DNA from: Chitinophagaceae bacterium
GTDB lineage: Bacteria > Bacteroidota > Bacteroidia > Chitinophagales > Chitinophagaceae
Direction of reading: 5' to 3'
Assembly: GCA_016703625.1 (NCBI GenBank)
Contig: JADJBP010000001.1
Span: 682,001 to 746,000 of the forward strand
Length of the DNA stretch: 64,000 nucleotides
A model generated the notes under the pieces. The model did not search any database and was not told the origin of the DNA. It worked only from the letters and a program-made list of their open reading frames with translations. Below are positions 26,755-35,784 of the stretch, piece by piece. Position 1 is the stretch's first letter. Every line of letters begins with the position of its first letter. The translations under genes were made by a program, and so were the position numbers.

Positions 26755-28556
26755 ATGAAAATTTTATTACACTACCTCAAGCCCCATAAATGGCTGGTAG
26801 TACTCACCTTAACTTTAGCTGCCATCAATATTGGTTTTCTTTGGTTGATCCCATTCTTTTGGGAAAGCTTATCAACCTGGCCAGTGAACACCAGGCAGGC
26901 ACCCGATTTGATGCCAACCGGTTTTTTAATGCCGTTTCCTGGGAAAAACCCGGGGTGTGGTTTATTGTTATTGCATCAATAACGGTGGCCATGATCAGCC
27001 GTATTGCCAAAGCCTTCCAGGATTATTTTTTAAATGTGGTGATCCAGAAATTTGGCGCCAGGGTTTTTACCGATGGCCTGCAACACGCCATGAAACTGCC
27101 ATACCAGCAGTTTGAGGACCAGCGTAGCGGAGAAACGCTTTCAATACTAACCAAGGTAAGGGCAGATGTTGAAAAGTTCATGATCAACTTCATCAATATT
27201 TTGTTTGGCGTGATCATCGGCGTTGTATTTGTATTTGTGTATGCTGCGGTTTACATTCACTGGAGTATTCCGGTGGCCTACCTGGTAGGGATTTTGTGTT
27301 TAACAGTGATCACCAATTTCCTCAGCAAAAAGATCAAGATCATACAAAAAAATATTGTTGGTGAAACCACGGCGCTGGCGGGCTCTACTACCGAATCGCT
27401 CCGCAATATTGAGCTGGTTAAAAGCCTGGGACTTACCGAACAGGAAGTGGTAAGGTTGAATAAAAATACCTATAAGATACTCGGCCTCGAATTAAAAAAA
27501 GTAAAACGTATACGCAGTATCAGTTTTGTACAGGGCACTTTTGTAAATACGCTGCGCCAGGTGATCCTGTTCATTTTAATGTACCTCATTTTTAAAGATG
27601 AGATGAATGCGGGCCAGCTGGTAACCATGCAGATATTCTCCTTCTTTGTATTTGGCCCGCTGCAGGAGATCGGGAACATCCTGCTGTCTTACCGTGAAGC
27701 CGAAGCATCACTGAATAATTTTGATAACCTGATGAAGAAGACACCTGAGCAGGAACCGGCTAATCCAAAAGCATTGAATAATATTGAAACACTTTCTTTT
27801 AAATCAGTTTCTTTTAAGCACCAGACGGCATCACATAAAGCCATTAACAATATCAGCTTTGATGCAAAGATCGGGGAAACCATTGCCTTTGTTGGGCCAT
27901 CCGGGTCCGGAAAATCTACCCTGATGAAATTGCTGGTAGGTTTATACCGCCCGCTGGAGGGAAAAATTTTATACAATAAATTAGATGAGACCGAAATTCG
28001 TTTTGATGACCTGCGCAAACAGATCGGTTTTGTAACCCAGGATACCAACCTGTTCAGCGGCACCATCCGCGAAAACCTGATGTTTGTAAACCCCGCTGCT
28101 ACCGAAGCTGAACTTAATGATGTATTGGTAAAGGCCAGTTGTACGGGTTTATTGTCCAGGGCCGAAAAAGGACTGGATACCATGATCGGTGAAGGCGGCT
28201 TAAAATTATCTGGCGGCGAAAAACAACGTATTTCCATTGCCCGTGCCCTGTTGCGCAACCCGCATTTACTCATATTTGATGAAGCTACTTCGGCGCTGGA
28301 TTCGATAACGGAAGAAGAGATCACCAATACCATCAGGGACCTGTCTTCACAAAAAGACCAGATCACGATTTTAATTGCACACAGGCTGAGTACCATCATG
28401 CATGCAGACCGCATTTATGTGCTGGAAAAAGGGGATGTGGTGGAAACCGGTTCTCACGAAAAATTACTGGAAGAAAAAGGCTTGTACTTTGCCATGTGGC
28501 GCCAGCAGATCGGCGAAAGAAAAAGACATCTATCCTCATCACCCTTATTAAACTGA
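26755..28556 (+). CDS. ABC exporter (fused membrane and ATPase domains), N-terminal frameshift
   Basis: About 600 residues. The natural start is ATG 26755 (MKILLHYLKPHKWLVVLTLT); the rest is in another frame from about 26836. Adding one T to the T-run at 26835-26838 gives NIGFSLVDPILLGKLINLAS, the expected first helix of a type IV ABC exporter. Membrane helices cover residues about 15-310. The ATPase has Walker A GPSGSGKST, Q-loop FVTQDTNLFSG, signature LSGGEKQRISIARALL, Walker B LLIFDEATSALD and H-loop AHRLST. Substrate not predictable (lipid or peptide exporters look similar). SemiSWEET follows 5 bp downstream. Confidence 0.88.
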
Positions 28557-28561
28557 TTCAA

Positions 28562-28816
28562 ATGACAGGAATTCAAATTTTAGGAATGTTGGCCGGTACC
28601 ATTACATCCATCACTTTTTTACCCCAGGTTATCAAGGTCTGGAAATCAAGATCGGCAAAGGACCTTTCATTGGTTATGTTGGTTTTATTAATGGCCGGCG
28701 TTTCTTTATGGCTGGTTTATGGCCTGGTTATTATGGATGGCGCCATTATTTATACCAACAGTATGGTGTTGATCATGACATTGATCCTCCTCTTTTTTAA
28801 ACTAAAATATAAGTAG
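28562..28816 (+). CDS. SemiSWEET family sugar transporter
   Basis: 84 residues from ATG 28562. Three membrane helices with the PQ motif in helix 1 (ITFLPQVIKVWKSRSAKDLS), then MLVLLMAGVSLWLVYGLVI and a third helix. The length and motif are those of bacterial SemiSWEETs, which work as dimers to move sugars by facilitated diffusion. Located directly after the ABC exporter, probably in its transcript. Confidence 0.88.
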   Translation: MTGIQILGMLAGTITSITFLPQVIKVWKSRSAKDLSLVMLVLLMAGVSLWLVYGLVIMDGAIIYTNSMVLIMTLILLFFKLKYK

Positions 28817-28854
28817 GCTGTATCATTTGTTACAGAAAACAATTAGGGCTTTTG

Positions 28855-28862
28855 TACCTTTG
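28855..28862 (+). promoter_or_regulatory. -7 box (TACCTTTG) of the DUF983 gene
   Basis: Exact TAnnTTTG six bases upstream of ATG 28868, with a TTTG at 28826-28829 in the right area for the -33 element. Confidence 0.7.
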
Positions 28863-28867
28863 CCTCC

Positions 28868-29299
28868 ATGTTGAAAAAACCAAGGCCCAATTATTACTGG
28901 AGTATTCTAACGATGAAATGTCCCCGTTGCAGGCGTGGACCCATGTTTACAAACAGCAATCCATTTAAAAGCCTGAAGCTTTCCCATATTTTTGATATGC
29001 CGGAAAAATGCCCGGTTTGCAGGCAGAAATTTGACCTGGAAGCCGGTTTTTGGTTTGGAACCGGTTATGTCAGTTATGCATTGGCGGTGGCCGTTTCAGT
29101 GGCAACATTTATTGCATGGCTTGTTTTTATCGGCGTTTCTACTGATGATAACCGGATATTCTGGTGGCTGGGTACCAATACCGTGGTACTGGTAATTACA
29201 CAACCCTGGCTGATGCGCTTGAGCCGTGTATTGTACATCCGATTTTTTGTGAAGTATGATGAAAATTATGAGCAAACAGAACCGGTTACCTTACATTAA
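28868..29299 (+). CDS. DUF983 family membrane protein
   Basis: 143 residues. MKCPRCRRGPMF near residue 16 and KCPVCRQKFDLE near residue 48 are the two Cys pairs of the family, probably a zinc site. Two to three hydrophobic helices follow (YALAVAVSVATFIAWLVFIG; WLGTNTVVLVITQPWLMR). Function unknown. Its end overlaps the end of the DUF2721 gene on the other strand by four bases. Confidence 0.9.
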   Translation: MLKKPRPNYYWSILTMKCPRCRRGPMFTNSNPFKSLKLSHIFDMPEKCPVCRQKFDLEAGFWFGTGYVSYALAVAVSVATFIAWLVFIGVSTDDNRIFWWLGTNTVVLVITQPWLMRLSRVLYIRFFVKYDENYEQTEPVTLH

Positions 29300-29739
29300 T
29301 CTTCACTCTTTTTAAAAATATCCGTAAAAATATTTTCCTTGTCCAGTTCTTCAATGTCGCTCAGTACCAGTTCAAGGGCTTTGGTGCTTTTATAGATCTC
29401 CAGCAGCGACAACAGAATTGATAAAAATAAAAACACCAGGCTCGCTGCAAATATCCAGTGCGCAAGCATCATCCAGTTACGGAAAATCGTGTACATACAC
29501 AGGATACAGCATAAAAAACTCACAACACTCAATCCCTGCATGTAGCGTATCAGGTTTATCCTGCTGCGGAGATTTTTTAACTGGCTCAAAATATTCCTTT
29601 CTTTTCCGCCACTGGCATATTCGGCATGCAGCTTACGTACCAGGGTGGCCAGCGACAAAAAGCGGTTGGTATAGGCCAGCATCATTAACGTGATGGCAGG
29701 AAACAATAAGGCAGGGGTGTTGATGTTGATATCTATCAT
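29296..29739 (-). CDS. DUF2721 family membrane protein
   Basis: 147 residues from ATG 29739 (MIDININTPALLFPAITLMM), which lies one base after the stop of the PAP2 gene; the open frame extends further upstream inside that gene but the family begins here. Three hydrophobic helices with a basic stretch YTNRFLSLATLVRKLHAEY between the first two. Function unknown. Translationally coupled to PAP2. Confidence 0.8.
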   Translation of the reverse strand: MIDININTPALLFPAITLMMLAYTNRFLSLATLVRKLHAEYASGGKERNILSQLKNLRSRINLIRYMQGLSVVSFLCCILCMYTIFRNWMMLAHWIFAASLVFLFLSILLSLLEIYKSTKALELVLSDIEELDKENIFTDIFKKSED

Positions 29740-29740
29740 G

Positions 29741-30364
29741 TTACAAAGTAACTTTCTTTTTCCGTTCTTTTTTACCAGCGATCCATTTTTGTGCCTTATA
29801 TCCCAGCCAGGCACATCCGGTGCCTATAATTGCACCAGCCAATACATCGCTTGGATAATGAACACCCTGGTACATTCTGGCCCAACCAACACCTGCGGCA
29901 TAGATATAAGCAGGCGCAATTACATACCATTTGCGGTATCGTATTGCCAAAGTTGTGGCAGTACAGAATGCAGCAGAAGTATGGCCGGAGGGAAAAGATA
30001 ACCAGTAACTTGCTTTATCTCTTTTAACAATAAAAGGATATTCATAAAAAGGCCTTTTCCGGTTCACGATATTTTTTATAGTATAGGTAAGGCCGGTAGT
30101 CAGTAAAACGGAACCTCCCATGTACAGGGCGTCCTGTAATAATTTTTTATCGTGGCTGATCAACCCGGCAATGGCTATACCAACCGGTGCCGCTATGATG
30201 ACAACATCTACCGAAGCTGAATTTATTTCAGCATATGTATTCTTAAAACCGGTTTCATTCTTATTGATCTGTTTCAAAATATTTATATCAATATTTTGAG
30301 CAAATGAAGCATGGTATGTAAACAGGAGCAAGATGAACCCGATCAACCTTTTATTATTCTTCAT
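29741..30364 (-). CDS. PAP2-type membrane phosphatase
   Basis: 207 residues from ATG 30364 (MKNNKRLIGF; an ATG three codons earlier is possible). Signal peptide ending SFAQ, then four or more membrane helices. Phosphatase motifs: KNIVNRKRP, PSGHTSAAF and ARMYQGVHYPSD, the three catalytic pieces of PAP2/lipid phosphatases. Likely dephosphorylates lipid pyrophosphates or phosphatidate at the envelope. First gene of a two-gene unit with DUF2721. Confidence 0.9.
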   Translation of the reverse strand: MKNNKRLIGFILLLFTYHASFAQNIDINILKQINKNETGFKNTYAEINSASVDVVIIAAPVGIAIAGLISHDKKLLQDALYMGGSVLLTTGLTYTIKNIVNRKRPFYEYPFIVKRDKASYWLSFPSGHTSAAFCTATTLAIRYRKWYVIAPAYIYAAGVGWARMYQGVHYPSDVLAGAIIGTGCAWLGYKAQKWIAGKKERKKKVTL

Positions 30365-30422
30365 TTGATGCATTGAATTATTAATATTGCAAGATAATTG
30401 AACCTCCCGTAAATTCCGTTTA

Positions 30423-31476
30423 ATGAAAAGGAACTTTATTTTTTATATACATTCCATAACCGGCCTGGTTTCTGGCATATTTATTTTGCTGATGTCCTTA
30501 TCAGGCGCCGTGTTGGTTTTTCATGAGGATGTGGATTCGGCCCGGCTTTCTTTTTTTGACCCCGGAGGCTACCGAATCCCGGTTGATAGTATTTACCGGG
30601 TTATACAAAAAACATATCCTCAAGCGCAGATCAGCAATTGTGAACTACCCGGAAACAAGGGGGCTTTTTCTTTTTTCATTTATGATCCGTCTTATAAAAA
30701 TGGAGAAAAAGTAATGGAAGTTTTTTTACATACCCAAACAGGTGCCATCATTGGGAAAAGGGGTGGCAGTGATGATACCCAAAATAATTTCATGAGCTGG
30801 TTGTCAAAATTCCACAACAGTTTTCACCTGGGCAAAACAGGCGAGTGGCTGCTTGGTTTATTTGCACTTGTCTTTTTACTGTGTATCATTACCGGGCTTA
30901 TCCTGTTCAGGAAAAATTTACCGGCTGTTTTATTATTCAGGAAAGCAGCGTATAAGAGAGACAACCGTGATAGGCGTGTATGCATTGTTGTTTAACCTCA
31001 TGATCGCGGGAACCGGTTTCTGGATGCAACGCTATGTGTTTAAAAAGGAATTTTATACGGCCGGTAATTACACCCCGGTTTTAAAAACATCACCTGCATT
31101 AACTTTTCATTTCGATTCAGCTTATAAAAAAATAAAAAAACAATACCCGGATTTTACAGCCTGGGTTATTTATTTTGCCCAAAGCAGTGCCGGTAAAACC
31201 GCTGTGTATGGCAGCCGAGCTTCCAATGCATTTATTCATTCCAAAAAATTTGCGGATCTGATTCTGTTAGACAGTGCGGGAAAGATTTCCGGTACAAGAT
31301 TAATTGAAGAAAATACACCTTCGGATAAATATGATATCATCAACTCGCAACTGCACATGGGCAGGTTTGGCGGTGCCGGTATAAAGATCATTTATTTTGT
31401 TTTTGGGCTAACCGGTGGGTTGCTGAGTATAACAGGGTTTTTATTGTGGTTACGAAGAAGAAAAGAAAAAAAATAG
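30423..31476 (+). CDS. PepSY-associated membrane protein, frame broken near 30960
   Basis: N-terminal frame (MKRNFIFYIHSITGLVSGIF, a PepSY_TM-type first helix with His, then a periplasmic PepSY-like part and WLSKFHNSFHLGKTGEWLLG) ends after LILFRKNLPAVLLFRKAAYK at 30995. The second frame takes over at about 30965 with VIGVYALLFNLMIAGTGFWM and ends GGLLSITGFLLWLRRRKEK. Family members have a short basic stretch ending in Leu-His-Arg between these parts. It is missing, so a small deletion plus a frame change is likely. PepSY_TM proteins often sit beside TonB-dependent receptors and act in iron/siderophore reduction. The receptor is the convergent neighbour. Confidence 0.75.
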
Positions 31477-31577
31477 CCGGGAAGATGGTAAGACGGAAAA
31501 CTTAAATAAGTCGGGGGTTCTGCTTTGCTGAACCCCCGACTTATTTTTTCTTAGTTACGTCTTACGGCCTTCCCGGC
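31476..31577. repeat. Nested inverted repeats between convergent genes
   Basis: Outer arms: GCCGGGAAGATGGTAAGACG at 31476-31495 and its inverse at 31558-31577 (18 of 20 matched). Inside is the terminator at 31504-31551. The outer word recurs once more at about 35694-35722 upstream of glpK (CGTCTTACCGTCTTGCCGGC). Confidence 0.8.
31504..31551. terminator. Bidirectional terminator, 17-bp perfect stem
   Basis: AAATAAGTCGGGGGTTC pairs with GAACCCCCGACTTATTT around a nine-base loop; T-rich on the plus side and A-rich on the other. Serves both the PepSY gene and the TonB-dependent receptor gene. Confidence 0.92.
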
Positions 31578-31594
31578 AAAAAATAAAGCAGGTT

Positions 31595-34033
31595 TTACTT
31601 ATTTAAATTAACGGTTAATGGTATATTCAGTTTAATACTGAAATTTCTGCCCATATTAAAAACACCCATTCTTCCGGTTGCCTGGTTCTCTTCGGCATAT
31701 TTTAAGCGGCTTAAATGATTTTGATAAGCCACATCGCCAATATTCAATGCACTAAATCCAAGGCTGAAAATGGTTTGGTTCTTTTTATTGACAAAATCAG
31801 TTCCAATGCCTGCATTCAGTAAAGTGTAACCGGTTGTAACCGTTTCAGTATTATAAGCTGTAAACACATTTTTTTTGCTGAACGTATTATCCACTTCAAA
31901 CTTTATATAAAAATTCTGCACCTGTTTGGTGAGCCTGTTAAAACTGCCTTTGAATTCTGTTACCAGTTTTGAAGCAGGAATAAACGGTAAATATGTATTG
32001 CCTTCAACCGGGTTGCGCAACTGCCCGCTCACCACAGAAAAAGTATTTAAGATATGCAGCCAGTCCAGCGGGTGCGGATGAATATCTACAGTAGCTTCCA
32101 GGCCGGTTAAGGCGGCTTTGGTCTGGTCAAATTGAAAAGCGGTTAGATCTTCGCCATTGTAATTTACAATTGAATCGCTGCCCATCGCCGATTGCAGCTT
32201 CCTGTAAAAAATAAAATTATCGAAGCTGTTATAAAATGCAGACAAACCAACCGAAATATGTTCCGTATTGTAATCTATTCCTGCATCCAGTTGTAAACTG
32301 GTTTCACTTTTTAAACGGGTATTGCCATATTCATAACGTATGGTTCCTTCATGTGCGCCATTGCTTGCCATTTCCGGAATACTGGGCGCCCTGAAACCAC
32401 GGGCAATGTTGAATTTAAGGTTTACGGCATCGGTAACCTGCGCTGCCATGCCAATACTTCCAGAAAAATTCGAAAAGGATCTTTTAAAAGCATTCCCTTT
32501 GATGGCACTGCCATCCAGTAAAGCAGAAGCATGTACATTCCTGTTATCAAATCGTACGCCACCGCTCAGCGTAATATGCTTAATGGTTTTTTGAGTAAAC
32601 GCATAAACGCCAAGATCGAAAAGTGAATAATCCGGTATCAGTTGCTCCTCACCTTTATTGGTATTTTTTTGCTGCATGCCATTAATTCCAAAAGAAGTTT
32701 TCCATCCCTTCATTTCGGCCAGGCGGTATTGGGCAGTGTAGGTAATGGTCTTCAGGTTAAAAAACAAAGCACGTTCCCCGGTATTATCCGGGTTGCCAAA
32801 CTCTTCACGCTGGTTTTGCTGGTAACCAATATTGAAGGTGAGCTGGTTTTTACCCAGTTTAATATTATTGTCGGTTGCGATTTTAAAATGCCTGATATGC
32901 TGGTAAGGAATGAAAGGAGTTGAAGTTTTGAAGTCCTGGTTATTGGCCCTTTCTGTTATGCCACCGGCCAGGTTTTTTATAAAAAAACCATCCCCGTCAC
33001 GTTCGCCCTCTATCAACCCGGCTTTTAAATTAAAGTTGCTGATTATTAAATGGCTGAAACCCCATTTACCATTATAACCTGCATATCCGCCAATATTGTT
33101 TTCGGTGAATTTTGAATTGAATACCCGGCCATCATATTTATTTTTATAATCACCGGCGGCTTTATTGGATGTGTACAGGTTCCAGTTAAATCCATTTTTA
33201 TTGCCACCCATATTCAGGTTGATGGTACTTAAATGATTATTGGTTTGGTAATTACTGGATAGATTGGCTTTGATCGTATTTACCGGTACCGGTACATTGG
33301 TTATGATATTCACCACACCGGCCATGGCATCACTGCCGTAAATGATGGAAGCCGGACCTTTCAGTAATTCAATTTTATGTACACTGGCTTCATCAATTTC
33401 AATACCGTGCTCGTCGCCCCATTGCTGCCCCTCCTGCCGAACACCATCATTGATGGTGAGCACCCGGTTATAACTTAAACCCCGTATCACCGGTTTTGAA
33501 ATGGCAGGGCCTGTTGCCAATGTAGATACGCCTGAAATTTTAGTAAGCGATTCAATAATATTGGAAGAGGTATTCCTGAAGAAATCCTCCCTGCGAAGAA
33601 CACTGACTGCAAATGGAACTTTTTTTAACTGCGTAGCGCCGGTTACTCCAGTTACAACCACGGCATTGTTTTCTATGATGGATTCACTGAGTGCATAATC
33701 TTTTGTAACATCAGTTGATATGTCAATATTTTCAACAATACTGCTGTAGCCGATATGTGATATTTCAACGAGGTGAATGCCCTGTGGAATATTGCTGATC
33801 TTGAAATGCCCGGCCGCATCAGATGCTGTACCCGACCTGATATCCGAAATATAAACCGTTGCGCCTGCAATGGCAGCGCCGGTAGCAGCATCGGTCACCC
33901 TGCCTGAAAATGTTCCTTTTATGCCTGTTATGAATTTTTTACCCGGCTCAGCAAAGGCATTGCCCTGCGCTATGGCAGTTGTGCTGTTGAAAAACAGGAA
34001 GAATATGAAAACGGTTATTGAAATTGTACGCAT
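31595..34033 (-). CDS. TonB-dependent receptor with N-terminal regulatory-like domain
   Basis: 812 residues. Signal peptide ending AIAQG, a carboxypeptidase-D-regulatory-like domain (GTFSGRVTDAATGAAIAGAT, residues about 40-120), a TonB-box/plug (VVVTGVTGATQLKKVPFAVS ... LLKGPASIIYGSDAMAGVVN) and a 22-strand barrel ending FNMGRNFSIKLNIPL. Imports a ligand across the outer membrane with TonB energy. The nearby small Cys/His protein and PepSY protein suggest a metal or metallophore substrate; that is inference. Confidence 0.92.
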   Translation of the reverse strand: MRTISITVFIFFLFFNSTTAIAQGNAFAEPGKKFITGIKGTFSGRVTDAATGAAIAGATVYISDIRSGTASDAAGHFKISNIPQGIHLVEISHIGYSSIVENIDISTDVTKDYALSESIIENNAVVVTGVTGATQLKKVPFAVSVLRREDFFRNTSSNIIESLTKISGVSTLATGPAISKPVIRGLSYNRVLTINDGVRQEGQQWGDEHGIEIDEASVHKIELLKGPASIIYGSDAMAGVVNIITNVPVPVNTIKANLSSNYQTNNHLSTINLNMGGNKNGFNWNLYTSNKAAGDYKNKYDGRVFNSKFTENNIGGYAGYNGKWGFSHLIISNFNLKAGLIEGERDGDGFFIKNLAGGITERANNQDFKTSTPFIPYQHIRHFKIATDNNIKLGKNQLTFNIGYQQNQREEFGNPDNTGERALFFNLKTITYTAQYRLAEMKGWKTSFGINGMQQKNTNKGEEQLIPDYSLFDLGVYAFTQKTIKHITLSGGVRFDNRNVHASALLDGSAIKGNAFKRSFSNFSGSIGMAAQVTDAVNLKFNIARGFRAPSIPEMASNGAHEGTIRYEYGNTRLKSETSLQLDAGIDYNTEHISVGLSAFYNSFDNFIFYRKLQSAMGSDSIVNYNGEDLTAFQFDQTKAALTGLEATVDIHPHPLDWLHILNTFSVVSGQLRNPVEGNTYLPFIPASKLVTEFKGSFNRLTKQVQNFYIKFEVDNTFSKKNVFTAYNTETVTTGYTLLNAGIGTDFVNKKNQTIFSLGFSALNIGDVAYQNHLSRLKYAEENQATGRMGVFNMGRNFSIKLNIPLTVNLNK

Positions 34034-34121
34034 TGATCTTGATTTAATAAAAGGAAGAGTTGATCCGTGGATGATCCTTGAAAAAAAATGAAGGCAGCAA
34101 ACCCGGTTTTACAAATGCTTA

Positions 34122-34457
34122 TTAAACCAATGGCGGGCCACGTAATAAAAAGAAAGTATGCGGGGAAGAAAGAAAGTGAATTGGTTTTTCAACCTTTTCA
34201 GGCGAAAACAACCGGTTAACGGCAAACTGAATTTCTTTGCTGATATCTGTAAAGGGCGATTCGGCAACAATATTATCGCAGTGGCAGTTAAAAGTTTTTT
34301 TGCCAAGATTTTCCCCATTGCTGCAGGCCGGTTGTTTAACCGTATCTGCATGATCAGCCAGCCAGTTATGAAAAACAATGGTAGGTGTGATACTGAAGGC
34401 AAATACGATCAGGAAAACAGCGGCTATAATTTTTTTTATGATAAGGCTTTTGATCAA
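34122..34457 (-). CDS. Small membrane/secreted protein upstream of the TonB receptor
   Basis: 111 residues. Hydrophobic N-terminus (IKKIIAAVFLIVFAFSITPT) then VFHNWLADHADTVKQPACSN and KKTFNCHCDNIVAESP: His, Asp and three Cys that could bind a metal. Ends with a hydrophobic FLSSPHTFFLLRGPPLV. Comparable small proteins precede metal-type TonB receptors in this phylum. No named family. It shares a promoter with the receptor, 88 bp downstream. Confidence 0.65.
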   Translation of the reverse strand: MIKSLIIKKIIAAVFLIVFAFSITPTIVFHNWLADHADTVKQPACSNGENLGKKTFNCHCDNIVAESPFTDISKEIQFAVNRLFSPEKVEKPIHFLSSPHTFFLLRGPPLV

Positions 34458-34482
34458 TGATTATTTTTTTGCTACAATGTTG

Positions 34483-34490
34483 CAAATATA
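34483..34490 (-). promoter_or_regulatory. -7 box (TATATTTG) of the small protein/TonB receptor operon
   Basis: CAAATATA on the plus strand, about 25 bases upstream of ATG 34457. Confidence 0.6.
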
Positions 34491-34708
34491 GCCATTCTTC
34501 TGAAAAAAAGGAATATTTTTCTCCGGGGGCCCGGCTTCGGAATCTATTGTACAATAGTGTTTAACAGTGCATTTCAGGAGTAATACTGCAGGGGAATTAT
34601 AAATAAGTTCAGATTTTCACTATTTTGTAAGGGAACCCGTTAAAAAAATATACCGGTTAATAAACTTTTATAAATTGTTAAAGTCATACTCAAACTAAAA
34701 TTATTATT

Positions 34709-35569
34709 ATGAAAAAATTAAAACAACTGCTGATCATCATGATGTGTTTTACTGCAGTACCTGTTTATGCAGCTCCACAAAATGATTCTACAGGATTGCC
34801 GGGCGATCATTTCAGTTTACAGGGTGCGTTGGATATGTTTAAACAGGCATCTTCCCCGGAAGAATTTGAGAAACTGATCAATTCGCCGGGTAAAAATGTA
34901 AATAATCTTGATCTGAACGGGGATGGAGAGGTTGATTACATAAAAGTAATTGACAAAACAGCAAACAGCATGCATGCATTTGTGCTGCAGGTAGCCGTTT
35001 CCGAAACAGAGAACCAGGATATAGCAGTTATTGAACTGGAAAAAACAGGCGATACAACTGCCGTACTTCAAATTATTGGCGATGAAGAAATTTATGGCGA
35101 AAAAGTTATTGCAGAGGCATCCGAAGAAGGAGATGAAGTAAATGATGATAACGGTAACAGCAGCCCCGGAAATGGTCCTTATGCAGAGGACTTTGAAACA
35201 TACCGTTTTGTTGTGAATGTTTTTTACTGGCCCGCTGTCCGTTACGTTTACCGCCCGGCTTATGTTCCCTGGGTTTCTCCCTGGAGGTGGCGTCATTACC
35301 CGGGCTGGTGGAAGCCCTGGCGGCCGCTGTCATGGCATGTATTTCATCCCCGGCGTTTACATTATAACAGGCATTATGCCATTGTACGCACACACCGGGT
35401 TGCAGGTGCTCACCGGGTTTATATGCCTCACCGGGTAAGTTCAGTTACCGTAAGAACTAGAACAACCGTTGCCCGCAATAATTATAGAGTTACCCGTACC
35501 AAAGTAACAGGGCCAAGGGGAAATACCAGGGTAAAAACTACGGTAAGGAAAAAAGGAAGAAGGGGATAG
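34709..35569 (+). CDS. Secreted hypothetical protein with Trp/Arg/His-rich tail
   Basis: 286 residues. Signal peptide MKKLKQLLIIMMCFTAVPVY ending YAAP. The N-terminal half (FEKLINSPGKNVNNLDLNGD, VDYIKVIDKTANSMHAFVLQ) includes DLNGDGEVDYIKV, an EF-hand-like calcium loop. After an acidic linker (SEEGDEVNDDNGNSS) come aromatic repeats of FYWPAVRYVYRPAYVPW type, and a very basic tail rich in HRV and RTxTT. I know similar proteins only as conserved hypotheticals. Terminator follows. Confidence 0.8.
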   Translation: MKKLKQLLIIMMCFTAVPVYAAPQNDSTGLPGDHFSLQGALDMFKQASSPEEFEKLINSPGKNVNNLDLNGDGEVDYIKVIDKTANSMHAFVLQVAVSETENQDIAVIELEKTGDTTAVLQIIGDEEIYGEKVIAEASEEGDEVNDDNGNSSPGNGPYAEDFETYRFVVNVFYWPAVRYVYRPAYVPWVSPWRWRHYPGWWKPWRPLSWHVFHPRRLHYNRHYAIVRTHRVAGAHRVYMPHRVSSVTVRTRTTVARNNYRVTRTKVTGPRGNTRVKTTVRKKGRRG

Positions 35570-35601
35570 ATATTAATATAATCTGATTAAAATATTAACG
35601 C

Positions 35602-35633
35602 AAAGCTGCAGGATTTAAACTGCAGCTTTTTTA
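35602..35633 (+). terminator. Terminator after the secreted hypothetical gene
   Basis: AAAGCTGCAG, GATTTAAA loop, CTGCAGCTTT with continuing T. Confidence 0.9.
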
Positions 35634-35784
35634 TTATTGTATTTCATCACAAATAATAATAGTTTTTTAAAGCTTCGTTCAATAAATTTAAACGTCTTAC
35701 CGTCTTGCCGGCAAAAAATTGATTTTAATAAATTCAAACTTCCATTTCTTTTTTTTCAGCTAACTTCAAAACAAAATTTCAATT

